Source: Rhizobium album (GTDB lineage Bacteria; Pseudomonadota; Alphaproteobacteria; Rhizobiales; Rhizobiaceae). From it: 64,000 nucleotides of DNA. Shown here piece by piece: positions 43,723 to 53,126 of this stretch. Position 1 is the stretch's first letter. Each line of letters starts with the position of its first letter. A program made the translations under genes and the position numbers. Under the pieces are notes generated by a model, which saw nothing but the letters and a program-made list of their open reading frames with translations, ran no database searches and was not told the origin of the DNA. Where the stretch lies: assembly GCF_003122325.1 (NCBI RefSeq), contig NZ_QFBC01000001.1, positions 310,001 through 374,000 of the forward strand. Reading direction: 5' to 3'.

Positions 43723-44202
43723 CTAAGGCTTGCGTTGCCGCAATTCCGTTTCGAAGCCGAGAATCAAAAGCTTCAGCATCGGTTCCTGGACGCGGTTCGC
43801 GGCTTCCTGGCAAGAGACCCACTCGGCGCGGCGCTCGCCCTTTTCCTTGAATTTCTTGGCGATTTCCGTCACTTCCAGGGCGTAGACCTGCACCTTGCAG
43901 TCAACGGTGAAGCCGTCCTTCATGCCCTTGCGATAAAGGAAACAGCCGATGCTGGTCTTGTCCACCTTTCCGCGGACGCCGGCCTCTTCATAGGCTTCCT
44001 GGGCGGCCACTTCATGCGGTCCCTTGTCGGCCATCGGCCAGCCCTTGGGAATGACCCAGCGACCGGTGTCGCGGCTCGTCTGCAGAAGGATCTCCACCCG
44101 GTTGTCGTTCGTCATCCGATAGCAGAGCGCAGCATATTGCTGTCTCGGCGGACGCCGAAACATCAATTGGACATCGGAAGCAAGACGCGACAGGATGGGC
44201 AA
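43723..44202 (-). CDS. Nudix hydrolase
   Basis: 159 residues. Nudix box: G(33-38) W-P-M-A-D-K-G-P-H-E ... QEAYEEAGV with the two catalytic glutamates, followed by a beta-strand segment. The C-terminus KKFKEKGERRAEWV is typical of the NUDT3/DIPP-like group that hydrolyse diphosphoinositol or dinucleoside polyphosphates. Substrate is uncertain. Confidence 0.87.
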   Translation of the reverse strand: MPILSRLASDVQLMFRRPPRQQYAALCYRMTNDNRVEILLQTSRDTGRWVIPKGWPMADKGPHEVAAQEAYEEAGVRGKVDKTSIGCFLYRKGMKDGFTVDCKVQVYALEVTEIAKKFKEKGERRAEWVSCQEAANRVQEPMLKLLILGFETELRQRKP

Positions 44203-44412
44203 TTCGGGGACGACCTTTCAGCTACGATTATTTAAGCAACCTATATAGGAATAATCTTTTAAAGTTGCCCCAGTCTTATGGAAAAAAAGCGTATCCAAAG
44301 GAAAACGCGTGGTGGGTGCTCTATGGCAAGGCTGTGTGTTTCAATTTGAATTTGTCGGCATTTCCTGTTCAGGTTGCGACATGGGCGCCGTTCTCCCAAA
44401 GAAGGCAGTGTC

Positions 44413-45312
44413 ATGCGACTCCCGCCGCTGAATGCGTTGCGTGCTTTCGAGGCTGTTGCCCGTTGCGGCAGCATCCTGAAGGCGGCGGAGGAACTGGGTG
44501 TCGTCCGCGGTGCGGTGCGCCAGCAGCTTGCCGCGCTGGAAGGCCATCTGGGCGTCCCGCTGTTTTCCCGCGAGGGCCGGCGCCTCGTCCTGACCGGGGA
44601 GGGCAGCCGGCTGGCGGCCGCGGCGGGAACCGCCTTCGGCATCCTGCAGCGCGCCGCCGCCGACATTGCCGCGCCGAAGGGACGGCGTGAAATCCGTCTC
44701 GGCGTCCCCGCCGCCTTTGCCGTCTGGTGGCTGATGCCGCGGCTGCCGTCGCTGGAGACTGATCTCGCAGGCATCGACGTGCGGGTCCTGCCATTGGCGG
44801 TGGTCGAACCGCTGTCGCGCCATCCCGATCTCGACGCCGTCATCATGGGCGGCGAATACCAGTCAGTGCCGGAAGTTGCCGCCCTTCGTTTCATGGAGGA
44901 CGAGTTCGGCCCCGTCGCCGCGCCGGATCTCAGCGCGCAGCTGCGCCTGCGGGACGACCGGTTGCGGCTGGGCGAGGCCGTGGCCTTGATTGCCCGCACG
45001 GCGCCGACGCTCTGGGACGACTGGTTCGTCGAAAGCGGCACGGCGCAGGTGACGTTTCCGCGCCGTTCGGTTTTCGAGGATTTGTTGCTCGCCATCGCCG
45101 CTGCTCGTGCCGGCTCCGGCGTCACCGTCGCGCCGCGTGCCTCGATCGAGGCCGACCTGCGGCACGGCCTGCTCGCCGCGCCCTATGGCTTCATCGCCCG
45201 GCCGGGTGGTTACCGGCTCTGCTTCCGGAGTGCCGATGCCCAAAATCCGGCCATTGTGGCGTTTGGTGAATGGCTGAGCGGGCAGGGCGCGGCGACAGGG
45301 CAGAAAATCTGA
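44413..45312 (+). CDS. LysR-family regulator (GcvA-like)
   Basis: 299 residues from ATG 44413. HTH: LPPLNALRAFEAVARCGSILKAAEELGVVRGAVRQQLAALEGHLGVPLFSREGRRLVLT, the GcvA subgroup start LPPLNALRAFE. The effector domain has two alpha/beta lobes. The short AdoHcy-hydrolase-like gene starts about 105 bp downstream in the same direction and may be regulated by it. Confidence 0.87.
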   Translation: MRLPPLNALRAFEAVARCGSILKAAEELGVVRGAVRQQLAALEGHLGVPLFSREGRRLVLTGEGSRLAAAAGTAFGILQRAAADIAAPKGRREIRLGVPAAFAVWWLMPRLPSLETDLAGIDVRVLPLAVVEPLSRHPDLDAVIMGGEYQSVPEVAALRFMEDEFGPVAAPDLSAQLRLRDDRLRLGEAVALIARTAPTLWDDWFVESGTAQVTFPRRSVFEDLLLAIAAARAGSGVTVAPRASIEADLRHGLLAAPYGFIARPGGYRLCFRSADAQNPAIVAFGEWLSGQGAATGQKI

Positions 45313-45416
45313 CCATCAGGGCAGGATTATCTCCATTGGATCGCTTGCGGCGGCGGTGTATCGCCCTGAAGATCACAAGCCGAAATCACAAGCCGAGATC
45401 GCGAAGGAGAAGCGCC

Positions 45417-46580
45417 GTGCCGCAGACCGAAACCGCCAGCCGCATCGATTGGGTTGCCCGCAGCTGCCGCCTGCTGCAGGCGACTGCCGCGGAGTTTCGC
45501 TCCTCCCGGCCGTTCGAAGGGCTCAGCATCGGCACCGGCATCCATCTGGAACCGAAGACGGTTGCCATGCTGATGACGCTGGCGGCCGGCGGCGCCCGGA
45601 TCGTCGCCACCGGCAATCTCAACAGCACCCAGCCGGAAACCGTCGCCTACCTGCGCGACCAGGGCATCACCGTCTTCGCCACCCAGACCACGGATGAAGC
45701 CGAGCATGGCCGCACCCTGGACGCGCTGCTCGCCGAAACGCCGGACCTGCTACTTGACAATGGCGGCGATCTTTTCGCCCGGGTGGCGGAAAAACCCTAT
45801 GCCGGCCTGCTCGGTGGCACGGAAGAGACGACCTCCGGCCGGACGCGGCTTCTGCCTTTGCGCCAGCGGCTTGCCAAACCGATCCTCGTCATCAACGACA
45901 GCCCGATCAAGCAGTTTGCCGAAAACCGCCATGCGGTCGGCCAGAGCCTGTTCGAAAGCTACATGCGCTTCACCAACCGTTCGACCAACGGCAAGCGGGT
46001 GACGGTCTTCGGTTACGGCGCCTGCGGCAAGGGCACCGCCGCCTGCTTCCGCAACGCCTTTTCGGCCGTCAGCGTCGTCGATATCGATCCGGTGACGGCG
46101 CTTGAAGCCCATCTCGACGGCTTTTCCACGCCGCTGCGCGAGACGGCGATCCGCACCGCCGATGTCATCGCCACCGTTACCGGATTTTCGGGCATCATCA
46201 CGGTCGCAGACCTGCCGCTGATCAAGGACGGCGCCATCCTGCTGAATGGCGGCCATTTTCCGCACGAAATCGATGTCGAAAGGTTTCGCGCCAGCGCCGA
46301 CGTGGTGAAGACCGAGCATTATGTCGCCGATGGCATCGAGACCTTCCATCTTGCCGATGGCCGCGCCTTCCACGTGCTGGGCGGCGGCCACATGGCCAAT
46401 CTCGCCGGGCCGCGACCGCTCGGGAATTCGGTGGAATCGATGGATCTCGGCTTTACGCTGCAGGTGCGCTGCCTGGAGCGCATCGCCAGGGGCGGCGTCG
46501 GGGCGGAAGCCTGCATCGTGCCGGTTCCGGCCGATATCGATGCCATGGTGGCCGGCGCCTATCTCGATATCCACCGATAG
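45417..46580 (+). CDS. Adenosylhomocysteinase-like protein (short paralogue)
   Basis: 387 residues from GTG 45417 with AAGGAG 8 nt upstream. The family NAD motif GYGACGKGTA replaces the usual GYGDVGKG. HLEPKTVAMLMTLAAGGARIVATGNLNSTQPE matches the substrate-domain segment, and INDSPIKQFAEN the Lys region, where the usual Asp-Asn pair reads Glu-Asn. The C-terminal NAD-contacting tail of canonical SahH is missing. The canonical AhcY is about 430-470 residues. An altered substrate, or a regulatory role, is possible. Neighbours are LysR and GntR. Confidence 0.72.
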   Translation: MPQTETASRIDWVARSCRLLQATAAEFRSSRPFEGLSIGTGIHLEPKTVAMLMTLAAGGARIVATGNLNSTQPETVAYLRDQGITVFATQTTDEAEHGRTLDALLAETPDLLLDNGGDLFARVAEKPYAGLLGGTEETTSGRTRLLPLRQRLAKPILVINDSPIKQFAENRHAVGQSLFESYMRFTNRSTNGKRVTVFGYGACGKGTAACFRNAFSAVSVVDIDPVTALEAHLDGFSTPLRETAIRTADVIATVTGFSGIITVADLPLIKDGAILLNGGHFPHEIDVERFRASADVVKTEHYVADGIETFHLADGRAFHVLGGGHMANLAGPRPLGNSVESMDLGFTLQVRCLERIARGGVGAEACIVPVPADIDAMVAGAYLDIHR

Positions 46581-46581
46581 G

Positions 46582-47370
46582 TCAGCCGCGGTTTTCCTGC
46601 TGCATCAACCGGAGGCGCGAGACACGTGCCCATTCGCCGCTGCGGGTCGCTTCCCGTGTCGTTTCGACGATGTAGTCGATATGCGCCTGCGCCGCCGATC
46701 GGGCGGCGGCCGCATCGCCGGCGATGATCGCGTCGTGGATGGCGACATGCTGCGCCAGAAGCCGCTCCCGCGCCCCCGGCACGGCAAACACCATCTGCCG
46801 GTGATAGAAGATGCCCTGCGTCAGAAGCCGGTAGCAGGCGCGCAGCGTGTGCATCAGGATGATGTTGTGCGCGGCCTCGCCGATGGCATTGTGCAGGTCG
46901 ACATCGGTGCCGAGTTCGTCGTCGAAGACGCCGCTGTCATGAGCGGCGCGCATGCGGTCGATGATGCGGCCGAGCATGGCCTTGTCGCTTTCGGTCGCCC
47001 GCCGTGCGGCAAACTCGGCGGTCAGCCCCTCGAGCTCGCGGCGATATTCCAGATAGTCGTAGGTGGCGCGTTCGTGCCGGGCGATCAGTTCGGTGATCGG
47101 CTTGGAAAACACCTGGCCGATGATATCGGCGACGAAGGTGCCGCCGCCATGGGTGCTGACCAGAAGGCCGCGATTTTCCAGCTCCTTCAGCGCCTCGCGC
47201 AGGATCGGCCGGGAGACGTCGAGCCGCTGCGCCAGGTCGCGCTCGCCCGGCAGCCGGTCGCCGTCGCGCAAAACGCCGTCGAGGATCAGCCGCTCGATCT
47301 GCAGCACCACGCCATCGGCCGTGCGGTTATGGTCGACACGGGAAAAAAGCATGTCGTTCTGGTCTGTCAC
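46582..47370 (-). CDS. GntR/FadR-family regulator (FCD type)
   Basis: 262 residues. Winged helix: QIERLILDGVLRDGDRLPGERDLAQRLDVSRPILREALKELENRGLLVS. The FCD ligand domain has the metal-type D...H...H pattern (DVDLHNAIGEAAHN and LLAQHVAIHDAII). It is placed convergent to the SahH-like gene and upstream of DUF3422. A TGGTCAA-N5-TTGTCCA dyad lies before its start, likely its own operator. The target pathway is not known. Confidence 0.87.
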   Translation of the reverse strand: MTDQNDMLFSRVDHNRTADGVVLQIERLILDGVLRDGDRLPGERDLAQRLDVSRPILREALKELENRGLLVSTHGGGTFVADIIGQVFSKPITELIARHERATYDYLEYRRELEGLTAEFAARRATESDKAMLGRIIDRMRAAHDSGVFDDELGTDVDLHNAIGEAAHNIILMHTLRACYRLLTQGIFYHRQMVFAVPGARERLLAQHVAIHDAIIAGDAAAARSAAQAHIDYIVETTREATRSGEWARVSRLRLMQQENRG

Positions 47371-47416
47371 GCTGTCCTCCGTCGCGGTTCCGCTTCATAT
47401 CAAGTTGGCTGCGGAG

Positions 47417-47435
47417 TGGTCAAATAACTTGTCCA
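47417..47435. promoter_or_regulatory. Putative GntR-family operator
   Basis: TGGTCAA (47417-47423), five bases, then TTGTCCA (47429-47435): six of seven positions symmetric, in the 156-bp divergent region between the GntR and DUF3422 genes. The TGGTC-type half site is typical of FCD regulators. Confidence 0.55.
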
Positions 47436-47526
47436 GTTTCATAAACCAAGCCTGCGGCAAACCGCCCTTTGTCTTTCGTCAAGATCTGCCGCATCCTGTA
47501 CGGCCTGAGGGGTTGGGGACGACAGA

Positions 47527-48801
47527 ATGAGCAAGGGGAGCTTTGCGTTTCCGGGGCATCCGGAGCGCGCGGTGGCATTGGGCGAAATCCATGCGCGGCC
47601 TTACGTGCTGGTGCGGGCGCCGCGGGTGATCTTTCAGCTCGCTTTCATGGCCGAAGGCGGGTTGAGCGTGCACCACGCCGTCATTTCCGAGATGTCGCGC
47701 AGCCGTGGCGTCTCGCCGCCGGCGACGGACGCCCGCCACCATGCGCTGGCCTGCGGGCCGGGCACGTTGCGCTGGGAGCGTCATACGGAATTTTCCACCT
47801 GGTTCTGGGACGGACCGGCGCCGGAGCAGTTCGGCGGTGAGGTGGCGATCCATCCCTTCGGCGACGGTTTTTCGCCGCCGGGTTCGCTGATGTCGGGCAT
47901 CCGGCTGGAGATCCGCCCGGATGGCGCGGAAGCCCGCGCCGCGCTGAAAACCTTCGACCCTGCCAGCCTCTGTCATAGCGAAGTCAAGAACGGCTCGGCG
48001 ACGATCCTCACTGACTTCCGCCAGGACGGCGACGGCCTGACGCGCATTCTGATCATCGACCGCGGCCTGACGGAAGCCGGTACCGGCGCCCTCGTGCAGC
48101 GGCTACTCGACATCGAGACCTATCGCACGCTGGCCATGCTCGGCCTGCCGCTGGCCCAGTCGCTGTCGCCGGAAATCCGCCGCATCGAGGACGGTCTGAC
48201 GGCGGTCACCCAGCGCATGAAGGCGCATGCCCGCGAAGAGGCCGATACGATGCTCGGGGAAATTACCCGGCTTGCGGCGGAACTGGAGGCCAATGCCGCG
48301 CTCAGCCTCTACCGCTTCGGCGCCAGCCGCGCCTATGACGACATCGTCCGCGAGCGCGTGAAAATGCTGGACGAAACGCCGGTGCCGGGTTTCGAAACGC
48401 TGGGCTCCTTCCTGCAGCGGCGCCTGGCGCCGGCGATGCGCACCTGCCAGTCGGTGGAGGAGCGCCAGGCGAACCTGTCGCGAAAACTGTCTCGCGCCAC
48501 CGGCCTCGTTCGCAGCTGGATCGACGTCGAGCTGGAACGCCAGAATTCCGTGTTGCTGACCTCGATGGACCGCCGCGCCAACCTGCAGCTGCGGCTGCAG
48601 CAGACGGTGGAAGGCTTGTCGGTTGCGGCGATCTCCTATTACGTCGTCGGCCTGTTCGGCTACCTTGCAAAATGGCTGGAGACGGAGGGTTTCGCGGTCA
48701 AATCCTCGGCGCTGACGGGGCTTTCCGTGCCGGTCGTCATCCTCGGCATCTGGTGGACCGTCCGCCGCATCCGCCATCACCACCGCGATACGGGGGATTG
48801 A
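47527..48801 (+). CDS. DUF3422 membrane protein
   Basis: 424 residues. The beginning HPERAVALGEIHARPY and the mid-part QRMKAHAREEADTMLGEITRLAAELEANAALSLYRFGASRAYDDIV are the DUF3422 signature; two hydrophobic segments lie near the C-terminus (about 360-380 and 395-410). The function of the family is unknown. Its 3' end overlaps the convergent HicB gene by 65 bp. Confidence 0.88.
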   Translation: MSKGSFAFPGHPERAVALGEIHARPYVLVRAPRVIFQLAFMAEGGLSVHHAVISEMSRSRGVSPPATDARHHALACGPGTLRWERHTEFSTWFWDGPAPEQFGGEVAIHPFGDGFSPPGSLMSGIRLEIRPDGAEARAALKTFDPASLCHSEVKNGSATILTDFRQDGDGLTRILIIDRGLTEAGTGALVQRLLDIETYRTLAMLGLPLAQSLSPEIRRIEDGLTAVTQRMKAHAREEADTMLGEITRLAAELEANAALSLYRFGASRAYDDIVRERVKMLDETPVPGFETLGSFLQRRLAPAMRTCQSVEERQANLSRKLSRATGLVRSWIDVELERQNSVLLTSMDRRANLQLRLQQTVEGLSVAAISYYVVGLFGYLAKWLETEGFAVKSSALTGLSVPVVILGIWWTVRRIRHHHRDTGD

Positions 48802-49138
48802 TTAATTTTGTGGCGGCTTCTTCGATGACGCCGGAGATCCACTCGTTGAGGCTCTTGTGCTCGGAGCTTGCGGCGAGAACCGCCGCTTCGTGAAGCTCGG
48901 GTGCCAGGCGGATGTTGAAGCGGCCTGAAAACGTCCGCAACGGCTGGATATTTTTTTCCGCGCACATTTCCAGGAAAACCTTGAGAGACAAGGCGCCTTC
49001 TTCCCGGAGCCTGTTCAGGCTGTCTCCATAAAAATCCGCGCCGCCGTTCAAGCCAAGGAATTCGCCGCGAAACAAGCCGATCTCGGGATCGAGGGAGACA
49101 ACTGCCTTGTGACCCTCGATTTCAATGATATTCTTCAT
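48737..49138 (-). CDS. hicB: HicB-family antitoxin
   Basis: 133 residues, start ATG 49138. HicB fold in the first 60 residues (IEGHKAVVSLDPEIGLFRGEFLGLNGGADFYGDSLNRLREEG), followed by a ribbon-helix-helix style DNA-binding part (RFNIRLAPELHEAAVLAASSEHKSLNEWISGVIEEA). It lies directly downstream of the toxin gene and would repress the pair. The last about 20 residues run into sequence opposite DUF3422 and may be an extension. Confidence 0.87.
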   Translation of the reverse strand: MKNIIEIEGHKAVVSLDPEIGLFRGEFLGLNGGADFYGDSLNRLREEGALSLKVFLEMCAEKNIQPLRTFSGRFNIRLAPELHEAAVLAASSEHKSLNEWISGVIEEAATKLINPPYRGGDGGCGGRSTRCRG

Positions 49139-49388
49139 GGCTTCACTCCATTGCTCTCCAGCCATTTACGAATGATGGCGACGGCGCCCTTGTCCGTATC
49201 CGGCGAGGGATGTGGCCTATGGAACACCCTGATTCCTCAAACAGGAAGACACCGATCCTCGACCCTTCGCGTTCCGTGATTTCGGCACCGAGAGACAGAA
49301 ACAGCGCCTCGATCTCGGTCCAGCGAATAGAACCGCTCACGGGGCGTGCAAATATCTGTTCGAGCGTTTCCCGATGCCTGCGCTTCAT
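49135..49388 (-). pseudogene. hicA: HicA-family toxin, frameshifted
   Basis: From ATG 49388 the reading frame is good HicA for about 50 residues (LEQIFARPVSGSIRWTEIEALFLSLGAEITEREGSR). Then it shifts near 49231-49234: the third frame continues as RVFHRPHPSPDTDKGA to RKWLESNGVKP and stops at 49135, overlapping the hicB start in the ATGA way expected of an intact pair. A single missing base, likely G, explains it. The catalytic His (in GVFHRP context) is in the shifted part, so the toxin is probably dead, unless the base is a sequencing error. Confidence 0.8.
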
Positions 49389-49429
49389 GTGATTTGGTAC
49401 CATATAGCAGTACCAATTTCAATCGCTCG

Positions 49430-50326
49430 CTACCGCTCCCAATACGGTACCGGCCCATACAATTCCGCCAGGTAGTCGATCAGCAGCCGCACCTTGGCGG
49501 GCAAGAACTGCCGGCTGGGATAGACGGCGGACAAGGCGACGTTGCGCGAGCCTTCGTAGGACGGCAGCACGCGCACGAGGCGACCGTCCTTCAACTCCTG
49601 CCCGACATCCCAGGTGGAGCGGAGCGCGATGCCGAAGCCGGCGATGACGGCTTCGCGGATCACCTCGCTGGAATTGGTGACAAGCCTGCCTTCCGGACGA
49701 TAGAGCACGGCGCCGCCGGGTCCCTCCAGCCGCCAGGCGTCGTTGTTGTGCGGCCGAAGGCAGGTGTGGTGTTTCAGCGCCTCGACATCTTCGGGCGTGC
49801 CGTAGCTGGCCAGATAGGCAGGCGCGGCGCAGAGAACACGGCGCACCGGCGCCAGCCGCCGCGCGACGAGGCTGGAATCTCCCAGTTCGGCAATGCGGAT
49901 GGCAAGGTCGAAACCGCCGCCGACGATATCGGTGAATTCGTCGGTCAGCACCAGGTTGAGCGTCAGGTCCGGATGCGCATCGAGAAAGGGTTTTAGATGC
50001 GGGGCGATGTGCATGCGGCCGAAGGAGGTGGGCGCCGAAACCTTCAGCGTGCCCTGGATGCGCGCCGAGCGGCCGGAGACGAAGGCTTCGGCATCCTCCA
50101 GCCCGGCCAGCACCGAAAGCACCCGCTCGTAAAACCCCTGCCCGGCCTCGGTGAGCGAGATCTGCCGCGTGGTCCGCTGCAGGAGCCGGGTGCCGAGCCG
50201 GTCCTCCAGCCGCTTGATGCGTTTGGAGATCACCGCCGGCGATAGGCCGAGCGCCCGGCCCGCCGTCGACATGCTGCCGCTTGACACGACGCGGGCGAAG
50301 ATGTCGAGGTCACCGAAGTTCGTCAC
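49430..50326 (-). CDS. LysR-family regulator, divergent from glcDEF
   Basis: 298 residues, GTG start at 50326 chosen because the HTH begins right after it (FGDLDIFARVVSSGSMSTAGRALGLSPAVISKRIKRLEDRLGTRLLQRT). It has the LysR substrate-binding region with SAPTSFGRMHIAPHLKPFL. Divergent orientation to glcD, with 116 bp between, suggests glycolate-responsive control, as in related operons; no operator was identified. Confidence 0.85.
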   Translation of the reverse strand: MTNFGDLDIFARVVSSGSMSTAGRALGLSPAVISKRIKRLEDRLGTRLLQRTTRQISLTEAGQGFYERVLSVLAGLEDAEAFVSGRSARIQGTLKVSAPTSFGRMHIAPHLKPFLDAHPDLTLNLVLTDEFTDIVGGGFDLAIRIAELGDSSLVARRLAPVRRVLCAAPAYLASYGTPEDVEALKHHTCLRPHNNDAWRLEGPGGAVLYRPEGRLVTNSSEVIREAVIAGFGIALRSTWDVGQELKDGRLVRVLPSYEGSRNVALSAVYPSRQFLPAKVRLLIDYLAELYGPVPYWER

Positions 50327-50442
50327 GAAAGACCGTCCATTTTTTCCGATTTGGGAATAAGTGCTTAGCATTTGCGCCGGTTTTGTTGAAGTGGTAAAGA
50401 AAAAACACCAGTACGGCGGAGGCAATGCGCCGGGAGGAGCTG

Positions 50443-51882
50443 ATGACTGATTTCATTCGTTTTCTGGAACCCCAGCCGGCTATCCTGTCGCGCCGCGACG
50501 CCATCGTTGCCGATCTGGTCGACCTGCTGCCGAAGGACTGTCTGATCCACGCGCCGCGCGAGCTGGTGCCGTTCGAAACCGATGCCTTCGTCTCCTATCG
50601 CCGCGTGCCGCTGGCCGTCGCCCTGCCGCGCACCACGGAAGAGGTTGCGGCCGTCATGCGCTATTGCCACAAATACGGCGTGCCGGTGGTGCCGCGCGGT
50701 GCCGGCACCTCGCTGTCGGGCGGCGCGATCCCGCAGGAGGATGCGGTGGTGCTCGGCCTGTCCAAGATGTCGCGCATCCTCGATATCGACCTCGCCAACC
50801 GCACGGCGACGGTGCAGGCCGGCGTCACCAATCTCAACATTTCCGAGGCCGTGTCGCCGGAAGGGTTTTTCTACGCGCCCGATCCGAGTTCGCAGCTTGC
50901 CTGCACCATCGGCGGCAATATCGGCATGAATTCCGGTGGCGCCCACTGCCTGAAATACGGCGTCACCACCAACAACCTGCTGGGCGTCAGGATGGTGCTG
51001 GTCGACGGTACGGTGATCGAGCTCGGCGGCAAACATCTCGATGCCGGCGGTTACGACCTGCTCGGTCTCGTCTGCGGCCACGAGGGGCAACTCGGTATCG
51101 TCACCGAAGCGACGGTGCGGCTGATCGCCAAGCCGGAGGGCGCGCGTCCCGTGCTGTTCGGCTTCGAGACCTCGGAGGAGGCGGGGTCCTGCGTCGCTGA
51201 CGTCATCGGGTCGGGCATCATTCCCGTGGCGATCGAGTTCATGGACAAGCCGGCCATCGAGATCTGCGAGGCCTTCGCCAAGGCGGGCTATCCGCTGGAT
51301 GTCGGCGCGCTTCTGATCGTCGAGGTAGAGGGCTCGGAAGCCGAGATGGATGCGATGCTCGCCGATATCGTCGAGATCGCCCGCCGCCATGGCGTCAAAA
51401 CGGTGCGCGAATGCCAGTCGGCCACCGAGGCGGCGCTGATCTGGAAGGGCCGCAAGTCCGCCTTCGGCGCCACCGGCCGCATCTCCGACTACATTTGCAT
51501 GGACGGCACCGTGCCGCTCAGCCAGCTCTCCTACGTCCTGAAGAAGACCTCCGAGATCATCGACCGCTTCGGCCTTCGGGTCGCCAACGTCTTCCACGCC
51601 GGCGACGGCAACATGCATCCGCTGATCCTGTTCAACGCCAACGACCCGGACGATGCCGCCCGCGCCGAACAGGCCGGCAACGAAATCCTGAAACTCTGCG
51701 TCGATGCTGGCGGCTGCCTCACCGGCGAACACGGCGTCGGCATCGAAAAGCGCGACCTGATGACCCATCAATATGGCAAGGTGGATCTCGACCAGCAGAT
51801 GGCCGTGCGCGCCGCCTTCGATCCGGGCTGGCTGCTCAATCCCTCAAAGGTCTTTCCGCTGGAAGGGCGTCCCGCCGCATGA
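50443..51882 (+). CDS. glcD: Glycolate oxidase subunit GlcD (FAD-linked)
   Basis: 479 residues from ATG 50443 with GGGAGGAG 4-6 nt upstream. FAD-binding PCMH domain residues about 55-235 (VVPRGAGTSLSGGAIPQEDAVVLG, SQLACTIGGNIGMNSGGAHCLKYG) and an oxidoreductase C-terminal part with NVFHAGDGNMHPLILF and LTGEHGVGIEKR. Together with GlcE and GlcF it oxidises glycolate to glyoxylate at the membrane. Confidence 0.95.
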   Translation: MTDFIRFLEPQPAILSRRDAIVADLVDLLPKDCLIHAPRELVPFETDAFVSYRRVPLAVALPRTTEEVAAVMRYCHKYGVPVVPRGAGTSLSGGAIPQEDAVVLGLSKMSRILDIDLANRTATVQAGVTNLNISEAVSPEGFFYAPDPSSQLACTIGGNIGMNSGGAHCLKYGVTTNNLLGVRMVLVDGTVIELGGKHLDAGGYDLLGLVCGHEGQLGIVTEATVRLIAKPEGARPVLFGFETSEEAGSCVADVIGSGIIPVAIEFMDKPAIEICEAFAKAGYPLDVGALLIVEVEGSEAEMDAMLADIVEIARRHGVKTVRECQSATEAALIWKGRKSAFGATGRISDYICMDGTVPLSQLSYVLKKTSEIIDRFGLRVANVFHAGDGNMHPLILFNANDPDDAARAEQAGNEILKLCVDAGGCLTGEHGVGIEKRDLMTHQYGKVDLDQQMAVRAAFDPGWLLNPSKVFPLEGRPAA

Positions 51883-53081
51883 CCGATGTTTTCCATCCCA
51901 CGACGGAAGCGGAAGCTGCCGATCTCATCCGCACCCATGCCGAAGCGGGCAGGGCGCTTGCGCTTTTCGGCGGCAACAGCCGCAGCGGTTTCGGCAATGC
52001 CGTCCGCGCCGAGGCGGGGCTGAGCGCCGCAGGTCTCTCCGGCATCGTCGCCTACAATCCGGCGGAAATGGTCATCACCGCCCGCGCCGGCACGCCGGTT
52101 GCGGAGATCGAGGCGGCGCTGGCCGCAAACGGCCAGATGATGTCGTTCGAACCCATGGATCATCGCCCGCTGATGGGCACGGACGGCGAACCGACCATCG
52201 GCGGGGTCTTTGCCGCCAATGTCTCCGGCCCGCGGCGGTTCGTGGCGGGGGCGGCCCGCGACAGCCTGCTCGGCGTGCGGTTCGTCAACGGTCGCGGTGA
52301 GATCGTCCGCAATGGCGGCCGGGTGATGAAGAATGTCACCGGCCTCGACCTCGTCAAGCTGTTGGCCGGCTCGCACGGCACGCTGGGTTTCCTGACGGAG
52401 GTCACCTTCCGCGTGTTGCCGGTGCCGAAGGCGACGGAAACCATCGTCGTTTCCGGCCTAAACGATGCCGAGGCCGCGCATGCCATGGCGGCGGCCATGG
52501 CCCTGTCCGTGGAAGTTTCCGGCGCCGCCCATCTGCCTGAGAGCGTCAAGGGCCGCTTCGCCGGCGGGGCGCTGCCGGATGGCGAGGCGACCGTGCTGCG
52601 GCTCGAAGGCCTGCCGTCGTCGGTTGCCGTGCGGGCGGAAAAGCTTGGCGCCGCGATGGCGCCGTTCGGCGCGGTCGGCCGGCTCGACATGGCCACCAGC
52701 CTTTCCCTCTGGCGCGAGATCCGCGATGTCCTGCCTTATGCGGACGGCACGAAACGGCCCATCTGGCGCGTCTCCGTCGCTCCGTCGGCCGGCCACCAGC
52801 TTGTCGCCGCGCTGCGCCTCGAAGCCGGCATCGATGCCTTCTACGACTGGCAGGGCGGTCTCGTCTGGATGCGCATGGAGGCCGATCCGGAAGCAGCACT
52901 CGTCCGCCGCTACATCAAGGCCCTCGGCGGCGGCCATGCGACCTTGATGCGTGCCTCGGAAAAGACCCGCGCTGCCACGCCCGCTTTTGAACCGCAGCCG
53001 GCACCGGTGGCGGTGCTGTCGGCGCGCGTGAAGGAAAAGTTCGATCCGCAAGCGATTTTTAATCCGGGGAAGATGGGATGA
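51879..53081 (+). CDS. glcE: Glycolate oxidase subunit GlcE (FAD-binding)
   Basis: 400 residues from ATG 51879, in ATGA overlap with the glcD stop. The PCMH FAD domain is short: LALFGGNSRSGFGNAV, VITARAGTPVAEIEAALAANGQMM and TIGGVFAANVSGPRRF. GlcE is the second flavin subunit needed for full activity. It is followed by a 254-bp gap holding a palindromic repeat before glcF. Confidence 0.94.
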   Translation: MTDVFHPTTEAEAADLIRTHAEAGRALALFGGNSRSGFGNAVRAEAGLSAAGLSGIVAYNPAEMVITARAGTPVAEIEAALAANGQMMSFEPMDHRPLMGTDGEPTIGGVFAANVSGPRRFVAGAARDSLLGVRFVNGRGEIVRNGGRVMKNVTGLDLVKLLAGSHGTLGFLTEVTFRVLPVPKATETIVVSGLNDAEAAHAMAAAMALSVEVSGAAHLPESVKGRFAGGALPDGEATVLRLEGLPSSVAVRAEKLGAAMAPFGAVGRLDMATSLSLWREIRDVLPYADGTKRPIWRVSVAPSAGHQLVAALRLEAGIDAFYDWQGGLVWMRMEADPEAALVRRYIKALGGGHATLMRASEKTRAATPAFEPQPAPVAVLSARVKEKFDPQAIFNPGKMG

Positions 53082-53126
53082 GTATCGCCATGTGTCGTCT
53101 CGATCGGGCCTTGCCGCTTGCTCCCT

